Shown here piece by piece: positions 8,679-17,274 of a stretch of 64,000 nucleotides of DNA; position 1 is the stretch's first letter, and every line of letters begins with the position of its first letter. This DNA is from Poriferisodalis sp963663635 (GTDB lineage Bacteria > Actinomycetota > Acidimicrobiia > Acidimicrobiales > Poriferisodalaceae). The stretch is from contig CAXXMY010000009.1 in assembly GCA_963663635.2 (NCBI GenBank), positions 310,001-374,000 on the forward strand, given 5' to 3'. Both the position numbers and the translations under genes were made by a program. Under the pieces are notes generated by a model that saw only the letters and a program-made list of their open reading frames with translations, had not been told where the DNA came from and did not search any database.

Positions 8679-10094
8679 TTAGGAGGCGGCCGGGCGTGCC
8701 TTCCAGAAGTAGTTGTGGATTCCCTCTGCGCTGTAGAGGCGCCGGAACGTCATCTCGACACGGTCACCGATCTTGACCGCGTCGGGGTCGACGTCCGTCA
8801 TCTCGGCCTGGAAACGTCCGCCGCCGTCGTAGTCGATAACCACCGCAACCATCGGAGGCGACAGCGAGAACGCCAGCCGGTCGATAGTGAACGTGGCAAT
8901 CGTGGCGGGAATGTCCGCCATGCGGATGCGCTCCATGTCGTCAACCGCGCCGCCGTCCATGGACACGCGCATCGGCGGCATGTGGATCGCGCCCGAGCTG
9001 CGGTCGCGGGAGCCGACGAACGCGTACTTCCAGTCCTCGGAGCGGAACGCCGGCGGGGCGCCCGGTCGCTCAGGATCGGGTCGGCGAGGCGGCTCCCGAT
9101 CGAGGAAGCCACGCCATGTCAGGTACTTGTTGTAATCGAGCGCGTCGTTGCCGCGATCGATCTGCGACCGCACAGGCGCGAACGGTGTGTGAGCCGCGAT
9201 CGCGTCGGTCGTGCGCAGGACGTCAACCGTTGCGCCGTCGGCGAGATGGACAAGCAGGATCGTTTCGCCGGGCGCTGCGGTGTCGAGCACCGACGCGAGC
9301 ACGACCGCCGGGTGCGCAGTGCCCGTATTGCCGATCTCGTTGGTCAGATCCGCAACGAGCTTGTCGCCGGCGAGGCGAGACAGGCCGCGAACCGCCCGCG
9401 CGTGCAGGCCCACGATTGCGATCTTGTCGATGTCGTCGAGGCCGACGTTCGCGTCGGTCAACGCTCGTTCGACAGCGTCGTTCGCGAGCGGCAGGTAGAC
9501 CTGCTCGCCGAAGCGCTCCTCCCAGATCCGCGAGTACGAATCACCAGGTTGGCGATAGCGGTCGGTGAACTCAGCCGTCGACACCGCTCCGCCGAGCCAT
9601 TCGCACAGCACCGGAGCGACCGAGTCGTCGCCGAACACGAATGCGGCCGCGCCGTCACCGCCGTTGGCCTCGTCGCTGCTCGTCGGGCGGCCGGTGCGCA
9701 GGTCTGCCGCAATCGCCAGGTTGGTGCCGCGATTGGCAGCCGCTAGCGCCCAGATGGCCTCCGACGAGCGCGGCGCTCCGCCTGCATCCACAGCCCACGA
9801 TGACTGGGGCAGATCAAGCGCCGCGTGAATGGCAGTCGCGTTCGTCTTGTCGAAATAGGCCGGATTCGCCGTCGAGAACAGCACCGAATCGGGGGCCAGA
9901 TCGGTGCCGCGCAGGGCGTTGCGAGCCGCTTCGACCCCCATCGTGGTGGTGTCTTCGTCGTAGCTGGCAACCGCACGATGTCCCCGGCCGCCGCCCGAGC
10001 CCATCACCGCGGTGATCTTGGAGCGGTCCAGTCTCCAGTACGGCACATAGGCCCCGTACGCAATGATCCCTCGTCCCATAATTCCGTCTCCCAT
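8679..10094 (-). CDS. HMG-CoA synthase-like protein fused to a DUF35 OB-fold domain, catalytic Cys absent
   Basis: The 471-residue protein has two parts. Residues 1 to about 330 are a thiolase-fold HMG-CoA synthase-like/ketoacyl-synthase III region (GRGIIAYGAYVPYWRL; ANGGDGAAAFVFG). Residues from about 345 on are a DUF35-type acyl-CoA-associated OB-fold domain (FRSEDWKYAFVGSRDRSSG; KIGDRVEMTFRRL). At the nucleophile position, where HMGCS enzymes have Cys in a small-residue turn, this protein reads AVDAGGAPRSSEA, with Gly instead. The DUF35 zinc-ribbon cysteines also seem to be missing. It may therefore be a scaffold for the neighbouring thiolase rather than a catalyst. Starts at residues 1 and 6 are both plausible. 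Confidence 0.78.
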   Translation of the reverse strand: MGDGIMGRGIIAYGAYVPYWRLDRSKITAVMGSGGGRGHRAVASYDEDTTTMGVEAARNALRGTDLAPDSVLFSTANPAYFDKTNATAIHAALDLPQSSWAVDAGGAPRSSEAIWALAAANRGTNLAIAADLRTGRPTSSDEANGGDGAAAFVFGDDSVAPVLCEWLGGAVSTAEFTDRYRQPGDSYSRIWEERFGEQVYLPLANDAVERALTDANVGLDDIDKIAIVGLHARAVRGLSRLAGDKLVADLTNEIGNTGTAHPAVVLASVLDTAAPGETILLVHLADGATVDVLRTTDAIAAHTPFAPVRSQIDRGNDALDYNKYLTWRGFLDREPPRRPDPERPGAPPAFRSEDWKYAFVGSRDRSSGAIHMPPMRVSMDGGAVDDMERIRMADIPATIATFTIDRLAFSLSPPMVAVVIDYDGGGRFQAEMTDVDPDAVKIGDRVEMTFRRLYSAEGIHNYFWKARPAAS

Positions 10095-10216
10095 CGACCG
10101 TCGTCTTGAGCCCTCGAATGGCCCCCGCGCCCGGTCCGGCGCACACCGGCCAGCGCAGGAGCCTACGGCGTTGAGTGCCCTCGTCGCCTAGCCGTGACAA
10201 CTGGGGAGGTTGCCGT

Positions 10217-10369
10217 TCAGATGGCGGCCTTGGCGGCTAATCCGCCGATGGCAGCGTGCTGTCGGTGATGGTCGTAGCCATGCAGCCAGGTGTGAAGGGT
10301 GCGTGCTCGGGCGGTCTCTGATTTCAAGAGGCGGGCGTAGGCCCATTCGTCGAGAAGCGTGCAGTTGAA
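10217..10369 (-). pseudogene. C-terminal remnant of an IS481-type integrase/transposase
   Basis: Reading the minus strand from 10369 gives 50 residues, FNCTLLDEWAYARLLKSETA then a region containing LHTWLHGYDHHRQHAAIGGL, ending at a TGA at 10217-10219. This is the typical C-terminal end of IS481-family integrase-core transposases (F-N-x-T-L-L-D-E-W-A-Y and Y-N-H-x-R-x-H-x-x-I/L-G-G). The catalytic N-terminal and DDE parts are absent. It marks the left edge of a block of decayed mobile elements reaching to 14.5 kb. Confidence 0.82.
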
Positions 10370-10691
10370 GACTGTCCGTCAGCTTGGCTCCGCCATGAGA
10401 CGACGACGCGTGTAGCTCCCTCACCTTGGAGGCGCCCGCTTTGTGGGCCTGTCAAGACTGGGGGTCTGCGATGTAGTCCACTCTGGTGGGACTATTGGCG
10501 TCTCTTAGCCTGAATCCACCGATTGGCTGTTGGTGAGCGTGGGGTTTCTGGGCTGGTGGCGGGTTGGGGTGGTGCGGTGTTGTCGGGGGTGTGGTTTGGT
10601 GTGTTTGGGCGTGTTGGGGTAGGGGTGCGGGTGTGGTTCGGGGTTGTCGACGCTGGGTTTGTGTGGGGGCGCCGGTTCCGGGCTGTGCTGT
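10370..10691. other. Gene-free stretch, G/T-rich on the plus strand
   Basis: I see no supportable gene here. From about 10530 to 10680 the plus strand is strikingly G- and T-rich with very few A or C. This is probably the non-coding 3' tail of the adjacent IS1380-type element. The part near 10370-10500 has no recognisable motif. Confidence 0.5.
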
Positions 10692-11640
10692 TTAGCCGGA
10701 GGGTCCGGGCAGGGCCCTGAGGGCGTTGAGCGTGGCTGTGAATTGTGGTGCCCAGGGCCAGCGGGCGGGGTATCGCAGGGTGGGTGTGCCTGATCGGTTC
10801 ACCAGCACGGCGGCGAGTGCGACGAGTCGGGTGCGGCGGGAGCGGTTGGTGGCCGCCGGCGCGCCGGCGAGCGCGGCGCTCCAGTGGCCGATGTTGTGGG
10901 CGAGCGCTGCGCAGGCGAGCCAGGCGCAGTTCGCGCCGTAGTGGCCTGAGGGGACGTGTTCGAGCCCGGAGCCTTCTTTGAGGTCGCGGATGGCGAGCTC
11001 GACCACGGCGTGGGCGCGGTGGAACTCGTCCGCGGCGGCGGTGTCGTGGTCGGTGTTGGCGTTGAATGCGTGGTGCCGCCAGTCGGGCCACAGTCGTTGT
11101 TGGGCGCCCTCGGCGAGGCGGGTGCGGCGCACCACGAGACGAACGGTGCGCTTGGCTTTGCCGCGGCCGGTGGTGTATTGGGTCTCGGCGACCTGGGCGC
11201 GGCCGTCTTTGGTGTAAGCGATGTCGGCCCACGCGTCGTCGCGGATCGCTTGGATCGCAGCGCGAACAGCGGGTATGAGGGCGACGGTGATAGACCACTT
11301 GAAGTCGTGGCCGTCGAGACGGTCGATCAGCTTGCGTGACCAGAACCCCGAGTCCCCGCGCACCGTGACCGGCTCGCTCGCCCCGGCGCGTCGCAGGCTG
11401 GCGACGAGCTCGTCGGCGAAGCGCGCCACGCCTCGCGAGGACCCCGCGGAGCCTTTGCGCATGCGGGCGGCGAGCACCTCGCGGGTGTCGGCGCGTGCGG
11501 CCAGCAGCGGGTGATAGCCGAGCTTTTTGGTGCAGGCCGTACGCGGCGCCCTGTTTCTGCTTGCCGTGGACCACCCAGATCGTGGAGCCCGGATCGACCA
11601 CCAGCGGCGCCTTGCCGGGGCCTGCGCCCAGCGCCCAGGC
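10692..11640 (-). pseudogene. IS1380-family transposase, 5' truncated and frameshifted
   Basis: The minus strand encodes the C-terminal two thirds of an IS1380-family transposase. Landmarks are KLGYHPLLAARADTREVLAA, VTVRGDSGFWSRKLIDRLDG (catalytic Asp in RGDSGF), ETQYTTGRGKAKRTVRLVVR and HAVVELAIRDLKEGSGLEHV (acidic residue of the DDE set), ending TLRYPARWPWA and a TAA at 10692. The upstream part (APLVVDPGSTIWVVHGKQKQ) is in another frame, joined by a one-base indel near 11531. The N-terminal 100-plus residues are missing, replaced at about 11645 by the 3' end of an IS30 in opposite orientation. It cannot make an active transposase. Confidence 0.85.
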
Positions 11641-11645
11641 GCGAG

Positions 11646-11988
11646 CCAGGTCGCCGCCGCGGTCACCGCGGCGCTGGGCCGCCAGCCCGCCCGGCTCGTG
11701 CGCAGCCTCACCTGGGACCAAGGCCGCGAGATGGCCCGCTGGGCCGACATCGAAGCAGCGTTCGGCATCGAGGTGTTCTTCTGCGAGCCGCGCTCGCCGT
11801 GGCAGCGACCCACCAACGAGCACACCAACGCGCTGCTGCGCCGATGGCTCCCCAAAGGCACCAGCCTCGACATCGCACAACTGCGCCTTGCGGTCATCGA
11901 GGACAACCTCAACCACATGCCCCGCCGACTCCACCACTGGGCATCAGCACACGACATCTACACTCAACACACTTGCAACCACCGGTAA
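11646..11988 (+). pseudogene. IS30-family transposase, 3' fragment
   Basis: About 112 C-terminal residues of an IS30 transposase remain (AAVTAALGRQP, SLTWDQGREMARWADIEAAF, FFCEPRSPWQRPTNEHTNAL, HMPRRLHHW), ending in TAA at 11986-11988. The sequence is nearly the same as the intact IS30 at 13423-14397 but on the other strand. It retains two catalytic acidic residues (Asp in TWDQG and Glu in NEHTN) but has lost the HTH half. The junction on the left abuts the truncated IS1380 gene, so a deletion or recombination removed both 5' ends. Confidence 0.85.
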
Positions 11989-11989
11989 A

Positions 11990-13076
11990 ATTTGTCCTCC
12001 CTTGTCAAGCGGCGAGTGTGTGGGCGTTTCGTCGCGCCACTTTCGGCAGGTGATCCGGTTCGCGAAGCGCCCGTTGTGTGCTCGTCTGGCTTCGCGTCGG
12101 GTCTTGCCTTCGGCGGCTTTGCGGGCGAGGTCGGTGGCCACTTCGGGCTGGCTGCACTGCTGGGTGACTGACGTGATCCAGTGGACGCTGTTGATGCGCC
12201 GGTTGCCTGCGAAGTCGAGCCGATTCTTGAACGGATTGCCTGCGCCTTCGCCTGATGACAGGGCGACGGCTCTGGTGCCGCTCCAGCGGACGAACTCGGA
12301 CTCGCGTTCGAATCGGTGTGGGTCGCCGACCTCGCACAGCAGGGTCACTGCTGCGACCGGGCCGATGCCGGTTTCGCCGCGCAGGGTGGTGCCGTGCCCG
12401 TCTGCGAGCTCGTCGATGCGCCGTTCGAGCCGTCTGGTCTCGCGGCGCGGTGTGCGGTCCTGGTCGATGAAGGCCTGGAGCCATTCAAGGCGGTAAGCGC
12501 CGGCGAGCGTCGTGTCGATGGCGGGGTCGACGCGCTCGAGGCGGCGCAGTCGGCCCTCGATCTTGACTGTCGAGCTGAGCTGGTCGCGGATCTCAGCAGA
12601 GAGCTTCGCGATCTGGTCCCCGACATGGTGCAACCCCAGCGTGCGGGTCGCTACCAGGGCGAGGCGGTGCTCTCGCACCGCCTCGATCTTGGCCACGAGC
12701 GGGTTATAGACCTCCAGCGGCTGTACAAGCCCAGCTTCGGCCCGGCCCACAACCGCCCGTGCCGAGGCGACCGCTTCGACGGCGTCGGTCCACTCCAGCC
12801 GCCGCGAGCGGCGCTGAGCAGCCGAGCGCGACGGCGGGACCTCACGGGAGTCGAGCCGTGCCGTTGCCAACGCGGCCGGCACGTGCGCGCCCCACTTCGT
12901 TGACCCCTCCACACCGACCCGATCGACACCGTGAGCGTCCAGCAGATGTATCGCTGCGAGGTAGCCAGCTACTGTGTTCGCAGACGGCTCATGACAGATC
13001 GCGATGCCGTAGCGGTCGACGATCCCGACGGTGAAGGTGTTCTGGTGGGCGTCGATACCCCGACTGGCGCTGTCAT
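11990..13076 (-). pseudogene. IS110-family transposase (DEDD type), frameshifted near the N terminus
   Basis: The minus strand encodes an IS110-type transposase. The N-terminal DEDD domain has GIDAHQNTFTVGIVDRYGIA and GVEGSTKWG; then come a coiled-coil-like middle and the transposase_20 domain with GETGIGPVAAVTLLCEVGD and FVRWSGTRAVALSSGEG. ATG at 13076 begins MTAPV, but the body is in another frame. One extra base in the C4 run at 13058-13061 separates them, and the body frame has no ATG, GTG or TTG start of its own before an upstream TGA. At the 3' end the frame reads past the probable end of the gene into the IS30 fragment and stops only at 11944. It is probably inactive. Confidence 0.8.
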
Positions 13077-13422
13077 GGGATGCTCGTGGCCGAAGTGATG
13101 CTCCGGTAGGTCTGGGAACCGCAGGGGCGCTTCGTCACAACCGAGTCGCCACTGTCAGGCTCCCTTCACCACAGGAACGCTCCCGGCGGCCCCACACTCG
13201 ACACGACGGGTCTGGCTACACGCACAAGGCCATCATGATGGTGAAGTCAACGTCGAGCATGGAACCGGACCGCAACCCCCCGCTGAGAGCCCCGGCAAAC
13301 TCAACAGTGGCACTCGGTAATCTGCATCATATTCAAAAGGCAATTCGCATATTTGATGCATAGCAAATTGTATGTTATCTGCGCCGGAAGGTAGCCTTCC
13401 GCCTGTGGAACACCGGCAAGCT
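13077..13422. other. Gene-free stretch with an A/T-rich segment and small hairpin
   Basis: I see no gene in this gap between IS110 and IS30. A segment at about 13310-13378 is unusually A/T-rich for this genome, and CGGAAGG-TAG-CCTTCCG near 13384-13400 can form a 7-bp hairpin. The segment probably holds the left end and flank of IS110, but I cannot place the element boundary. Confidence 0.5.
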
Positions 13423-14397
13423 CTACCGGTGGTTGCAAGTGAGTTGAGTGTAGATGTCGGCGGCTGATTGCCAGTGGTGGAGTCGGCGGGGCATGTGGTT
13501 GAGTTTGTCCTCGATGACCGAGAGGCGCAGCTGTGCGATGTCGAGGCTGGTGCCTTTTGGGAGCCATCGGCGCATCAGTCCGTTGGTGTGCTCGTTGGTG
13601 GGTCGCTGCCACGGCGAGCGCGGCTCGCAGAAGAACACTTCGATGCCGAGCGCTGCCTCGACGTCGGCCCAGCGGGCCATCTCGCGGCCTTGGTCCCAGG
13701 TGAGGGTGCGCACGAGCGCTGCGGGCTGGCGGCCCAGCGCCGCGGCGGCCGCGGCGGCGACCTGGGGCGCGCCGTAGCCGTCGGGCAGCGCTGCGGTGAC
13801 CGCGTAGCGGCTGGTGCGCTCGGCGAGGGTGACCGCGGCGGTGAGGTTCGCTTTGCCGACGATGAGGTCGCGTTCCCAGTGGCCGGGCTCTGCACGGTCC
13901 TCGACGTCGTCGGGCCGGTCGGCTGTCGGCCGGTATTCCCCCAGCGGGCTGGGCTTATGGGCCTGCGCGACACTGCGCGGCCGACGGCGCCGGGCGCGCC
14001 GCGGCAGCTTCGCCCAGGTGCCGGCGGGCAGGCCGCTGCGCGCGTCGTCCGCGTAGCACGCCCGGTAGATGGTCTCCGCGCACACGCTCATGCCCGCCTC
14101 GCGCAGGTCCGCCGCCGCTGCGTGCGGTGACCAGCGCAGCTTCAAGCGCTCATTGACCGCAGCGGCCAGCACCGCATCGTCCGCCAGCTTCGAGGCCCGA
14201 ACGCGTCGCGCCCTCGCGCATGCCCACGCGTGCGCCGAGCGGGCGTCATAGCCCGCCCGCCCGCCGCAGCGGGCCACCTCGCGATGCACCGTCGACGGAT
14301 CACGGCCCAGCCGCCGCGCTGCGTCCGCGACACTGCGGCCCGCCCCGAGCGACGACTCGACGAACACCCGCTCATCCAAACTCAGCCTCGCTGCCAT
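13423..14397 (-). CDS. IS30-family transposase
   Basis: This DDE transposase of 324 residues is apparently complete. An N-terminal HTH (LSLDERVFVESSLGAGRSVA, then RRLGRDPSTVHREV) is followed by the catalytic core. Acidic residues lie in PGHWERDLIVG, TLTWDQGREMARWADVEAAL and PWQRPTNEHTNGLMRRWLPK. I start at ATG 14397 because GGAGGTG lies seven bases upstream; an in-frame ATG at 14445 lies inside the terminal region. The stop codon overlaps the inverted repeat at 13423-13425. A partial copy on the opposite strand is present at 11646. Confidence 0.92.
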   Translation of the reverse strand: MAARLSLDERVFVESSLGAGRSVADAARRLGRDPSTVHREVARCGGRAGYDARSAHAWACARARRVRASKLADDAVLAAAVNERLKLRWSPHAAAADLREAGMSVCAETIYRACYADDARSGLPAGTWAKLPRRARRRRPRSVAQAHKPSPLGEYRPTADRPDDVEDRAEPGHWERDLIVGKANLTAAVTLAERTSRYAVTAALPDGYGAPQVAAAAAAALGRQPAALVRTLTWDQGREMARWADVEAALGIEVFFCEPRSPWQRPTNEHTNGLMRRWLPKGTSLDIAQLRLSVIEDKLNHMPRRLHHWQSAADIYTQLTCNHR

Positions 14398-14464
14398 ACT
14401 GGACACCTCCATCGGTCGGCTGCATGTGTTGGCAACGGTCATCATGACCGTTCACTTGCAACCA
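13424..14464 (-). mobile_element. Intact IS30-family insertion sequence
   Basis: Terminal inverted repeats TGGTTGCAAGTGA (13430-13442) and TCACTTGCAACCA (14452-14464) bracket one full-length transposase gene. Beyond the right repeat, an ATPase reading frame on the plus strand is entered directly without a start codon, so the element has inserted into or just upstream of that gene's 5' end. No clear target-site duplication is visible because the left side is IS110-derived DNA. Confidence 0.85.
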
Positions 14465-14465
14465 T

Positions 14466-15709
14466 CGATGGAGTTCGCCACCGCTATCCACGCATAGTCG
14501 AACGTCTGCTTGCGAACGAGCTGCTGCCTGCGTTTGCGGCGGTGCTGGTCATAGGCGCCCGCGGCAGCGGCAAGTCGACATCGGCTGGCCGGTTCGCCGA
14601 CGTTGTGATCGACCTGTCGATGCCTGGACCGAGACAGGCAGCCCGTGAGGACCCAGACGGCGTCCTTGCGGCCTGCGAGGGCACGGTGGTCATCGACGAA
14701 TGGCAGGAGGCGCCGGAGATCATCGGTGCGGTGAAGCGGGCTGTGGATGCCGACGCCGGCCGCACTCGTGGCCGGTTCATCCTGACCGGCTCGGTGCGCG
14801 CCGCTCAGCAGGCTGCCACCTGGCCTGGGACTGGACGGCTGGTCCGTGTGCGGATGGCGGGGCTGACCCAGGGCGAGATCGAGCACAACGCTTCCTTCAA
14901 CCCCGTCGATGCGCTGTTCGCCGACGAGCCGCCGGTTGGGAGCGCATCGGAACTCGGCCGAGGCGACTACTTGGAACGGATCGTCGCAGGACGATTCCCC
15001 GATGTGCTGAGCCTGTCGGGACGCAATCGCTCTCGGTGGTTCGGCGCCTACGCCGAACAGCTCGTCGAGTTGGACGCACCGCAGGTCAGCGGGGGCAATC
15101 CGCGGCCCCACAAGATCCGCTCCGTGCTGGATTCTTGCGCCGCGCGTACCGACCAAGAACTCAACAAGCAGGCAACCGCCCGCGACGCAGGCGTCACCAA
15201 CGTCACCGCCGACGCACACCTGACGCTGCTGGAAGACCTCTCGATCATCGCACGCGTCCCGGCATGGCACACCAAGCGCCTCTACCGGCTGACGCGGTCA
15301 CCCAAAAGTACATGTCGTCGATCCCGGCCTCGCTGCCCACCTGCTGCGAACAGACGAGCGTGCGATGGCTCGCGACGCCACGATGGTAGGGCAGCTCCTC
15401 GAGACGTTCGTGGCCACCGAACTCGCACCCCACCTCGAAACAGCATCGGAAACCACCGAGATGTTCCATTTCCGCGACAGATCCGGCCACGAAGTCGACT
15501 TCGTGCTGGAACAACCGGGGCGTCTGGTGGGACTCGAAGTGAAATCCGCGACCAGCGTCGGCCACGAAGATGCGAAGGGCTTGCGGTGGCTGCGAGACCA
15601 ACTCGGCGACGCCTTCCACTTCGGGGCAGTGCTGTACGCAGGCCGGCTGCCGTTCCGCATCGACGACCGCCTATGGGCACTGCCCATCAGCACCCTGTGG
15701 CGACCATGA
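14466..15709 (+). pseudogene. AAA ATPase with DUF4143 (COG1373 type), 5' disrupted and frameshifted
   Basis: Two frames together encode a COG1373-type ATPase. The Walker A is LVIGARGSGKSTSAGRFAD, Walker B is GTVVIDEWQEAPE, and FILTGSVRA is sensor-like. The C-terminal DUF4143 nuclease-like part has MFHFRDRSGHEVDFVLEQPG and LEVKSATSVGHEDAKGLRWL. Two lesions are visible. The 5' end runs straight out of the IS30 terminal repeat with no start codon. A run AAAA at 15304-15307 holds one base too many: with three A's the frame continues as KVHVVDPGLAAHLLRTDERA into the downstream frame at 15365. A related intact ATPase lies next to it on the opposite strand. Its cellular role is unknown. Confidence 0.85.
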
Positions 15710-15819
15710 CCGGCGGTGCCGCCTCGCGGACCTCGGGTGCCTCGGATCGTGCCTCCCGCATCTGAGCGGCCATCCCGCTCTCAGGGCTCGCCAATCCAGC
15801 GCGAGTCCGGATCGGCGGG

Positions 15820-17103
15820 TCACATCTCCCACAGGTACGAGATCGGCAGTGCCACGATGCGGGGCCCGAGTCGCAGCGGTTGCTCACCGGCGTAGAGCAC
15901 GATGCCGAGCTCGAAACGGTCGCCGATGGTGTCGCGGAGCCAGCCGAGCGTTTCTGCCTTGCGGCCGTGGGCGCGCATCGCAGCGGTGACTTCGATGCAG
16001 ATGAGCTTGCCGTTGGCCAGCCGAACAATCAGGTCTACCTCACGCTGGCTACGATCCCGGAAGTGATGCAGCGTCGCACCCGAGCCCCCGAACGACAATT
16101 GCTTGCGGACCTCGTTGGCAACGAACGTCTCATACAGCGGTCCGCGCAACGGCTCTGTGGGATCGGCCATCGAGTCAGGCGTTGCCCCCAACAGCGTCGC
16201 AGCCAACCCCGAATCGGCCATGTGCAGCTTGGACCGCCGCTTGACACGGGTGGCCGCGCTCGTCGACCACGCCGGAAGCACCACCGTCAGATACACCATC
16301 TCCAGGTACCCGATGTAGTCGGCAGTGGTCTGCGAGCTGCCGAACGCCGTGTCACGATGCACGTCTTCGATGACGAGCTCGCCCGCAGTGCGCGCCGCAA
16401 GCGCCTCTGCGATCCTGGGCAGCTCCACCGTGCGGCGTGCGCCTGAGAGCTCCCGGATGTCACGCGCCACAATCGTGGTGAGCAGCGAACCCAGGAACAC
16501 CCCCCGCTCGACTTCGCCGAGTCGCTGAGCCTCCGGGTAGCCGCCTGCGCAAATGCGTTGCGTGTACTGCCGACGCGAAACCTGAGAATGAGCCCGCGCC
16601 AGCAACTCCTCGTATCGAGCCGCCTCGCCTCCTCTCGCGGCGTGATCCAAGAGCCAGGCCATCAAGCCGGGCGAGTCACGGCCCAGCGCTTCGGCCTCTG
16701 AGAACGGCGCCAACTCCACGATGCCCATGCGCCCCGCCAGAGACTCGCTGAGATCGGGAACGGTGAGCAAGTTGGTCGACCCCGTCAGCAGGAACGATCC
16801 GGGGGACCGGTCTTGGTCAACGACCAGCTTGACGGCACGCACCAAGTCATCGCCACCGCGCTGCACTTCGTCGATGACAACGGGCCGCGGACGGTCCCGG
16901 ACGAACCCGACGGGGTCATCGAGAGCCGCCTGGAGCGTGTCGGGATTGTCGAGACTCAGCAAGATTCCCCCGTTGGTGACCTGCCTGGCCAGGGTCGTCT
17001 TGCCCGACTGGCGCGGCCCCAACAGTGCGGTGACACGGAACGTGCGCAAGAACGAGCGCAGCACCGGCTCGATGCGACGCCGAATGATGCCTGAATCGTT
17101 CAC
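15820..17103 (-). CDS. AAA ATPase with DUF4143 domain (COG1373)
   Basis: The 427-residue ATPase is intact. Walker A is TALLGPRQSGKTTLARQV (about residue 29), Walker B is RPVVIDEVQRGGD and the sensor-like motif is SFLLTGSTNLL. The C-terminal DUF4143 region has LYETFVANEVRKQLSFGG, HHFRDRSQREVDLIVRLANG and ICIEVTAAMRAHGRKAETLG, a PD-(D/E)xK-like arrangement (EVDLI then IEV). The GTG at 17103 (VNDSGIIRRRIEPVL) is chosen as the start because the frame upstream enters the short inverted-repeat element at 17168. These ATPases are frequent in accessory regions, but their biological role is not established. Confidence 0.87.
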   Translation of the reverse strand: MNDSGIIRRRIEPVLRSFLRTFRVTALLGPRQSGKTTLARQVTNGGILLSLDNPDTLQAALDDPVGFVRDRPRPVVIDEVQRGGDDLVRAVKLVVDQDRSPGSFLLTGSTNLLTVPDLSESLAGRMGIVELAPFSEAEALGRDSPGLMAWLLDHAARGGEAARYEELLARAHSQVSRRQYTQRICAGGYPEAQRLGEVERGVFLGSLLTTIVARDIRELSGARRTVELPRIAEALAARTAGELVIEDVHRDTAFGSSQTTADYIGYLEMVYLTVVLPAWSTSAATRVKRRSKLHMADSGLAATLLGATPDSMADPTEPLRGPLYETFVANEVRKQLSFGGSGATLHHFRDRSQREVDLIVRLANGKLICIEVTAAMRAHGRKAETLGWLRDTIGDRFELGIVLYAGEQPLRLGPRIVALPISYLWEM

Positions 17104-17167
17104 GAGCAATCCCGTCGCAGCGCTCTTGCCCCGCGGCTCTGACCGCGGAAACGAGGCACCGACACCG

Positions 17168-17274
17168 CTAGGAGTCTGCTGATTTATTCGGATTCGGCCA
17201 CTACCGCAAGCCTCTGACCAGCGGTTTTGTAATCGCGAAGGCAGCCATTCGGGCATTGTTCAGCAGACTCCTAG
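17168..17274. mobile_element. 107-bp MITE-like element with 15-bp terminal inverted repeats
   Basis: CTAGGAGTCTGCTGA at 17168-17182 and its exact complement TCAGCAGACTCCTAG at 17260-17274 bound a 107-bp segment with no gene. Its inner part, read on the minus strand, contains AAAACCGCTGGTCAGAGGC followed by TTGCGG, shared with two other places in the window (30524 and 45936). The right CTAG is shared with the start of the IS630 element next door. The size, perfect ends and repeated core fit a non-autonomous transposable element. Confidence 0.72.

Larger units (their letters stand above)
11972..13439. repeat. 16-bp inverted repeat of IS30 ends enclosing the IS110 copy
   Basis: CTTGCAACCACCGGTA at 11972-11987 and TACCGGTGGTTGCAAG at 13424-13439 are a perfect inverted pair. 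Both are the same (3', transposase C-terminal) end of IS30, one from the fragment at 11646 and one from the intact copy at 13423. They face each other with the IS110 gene between, which gives a composite-looking structure. Confidence 0.75.
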
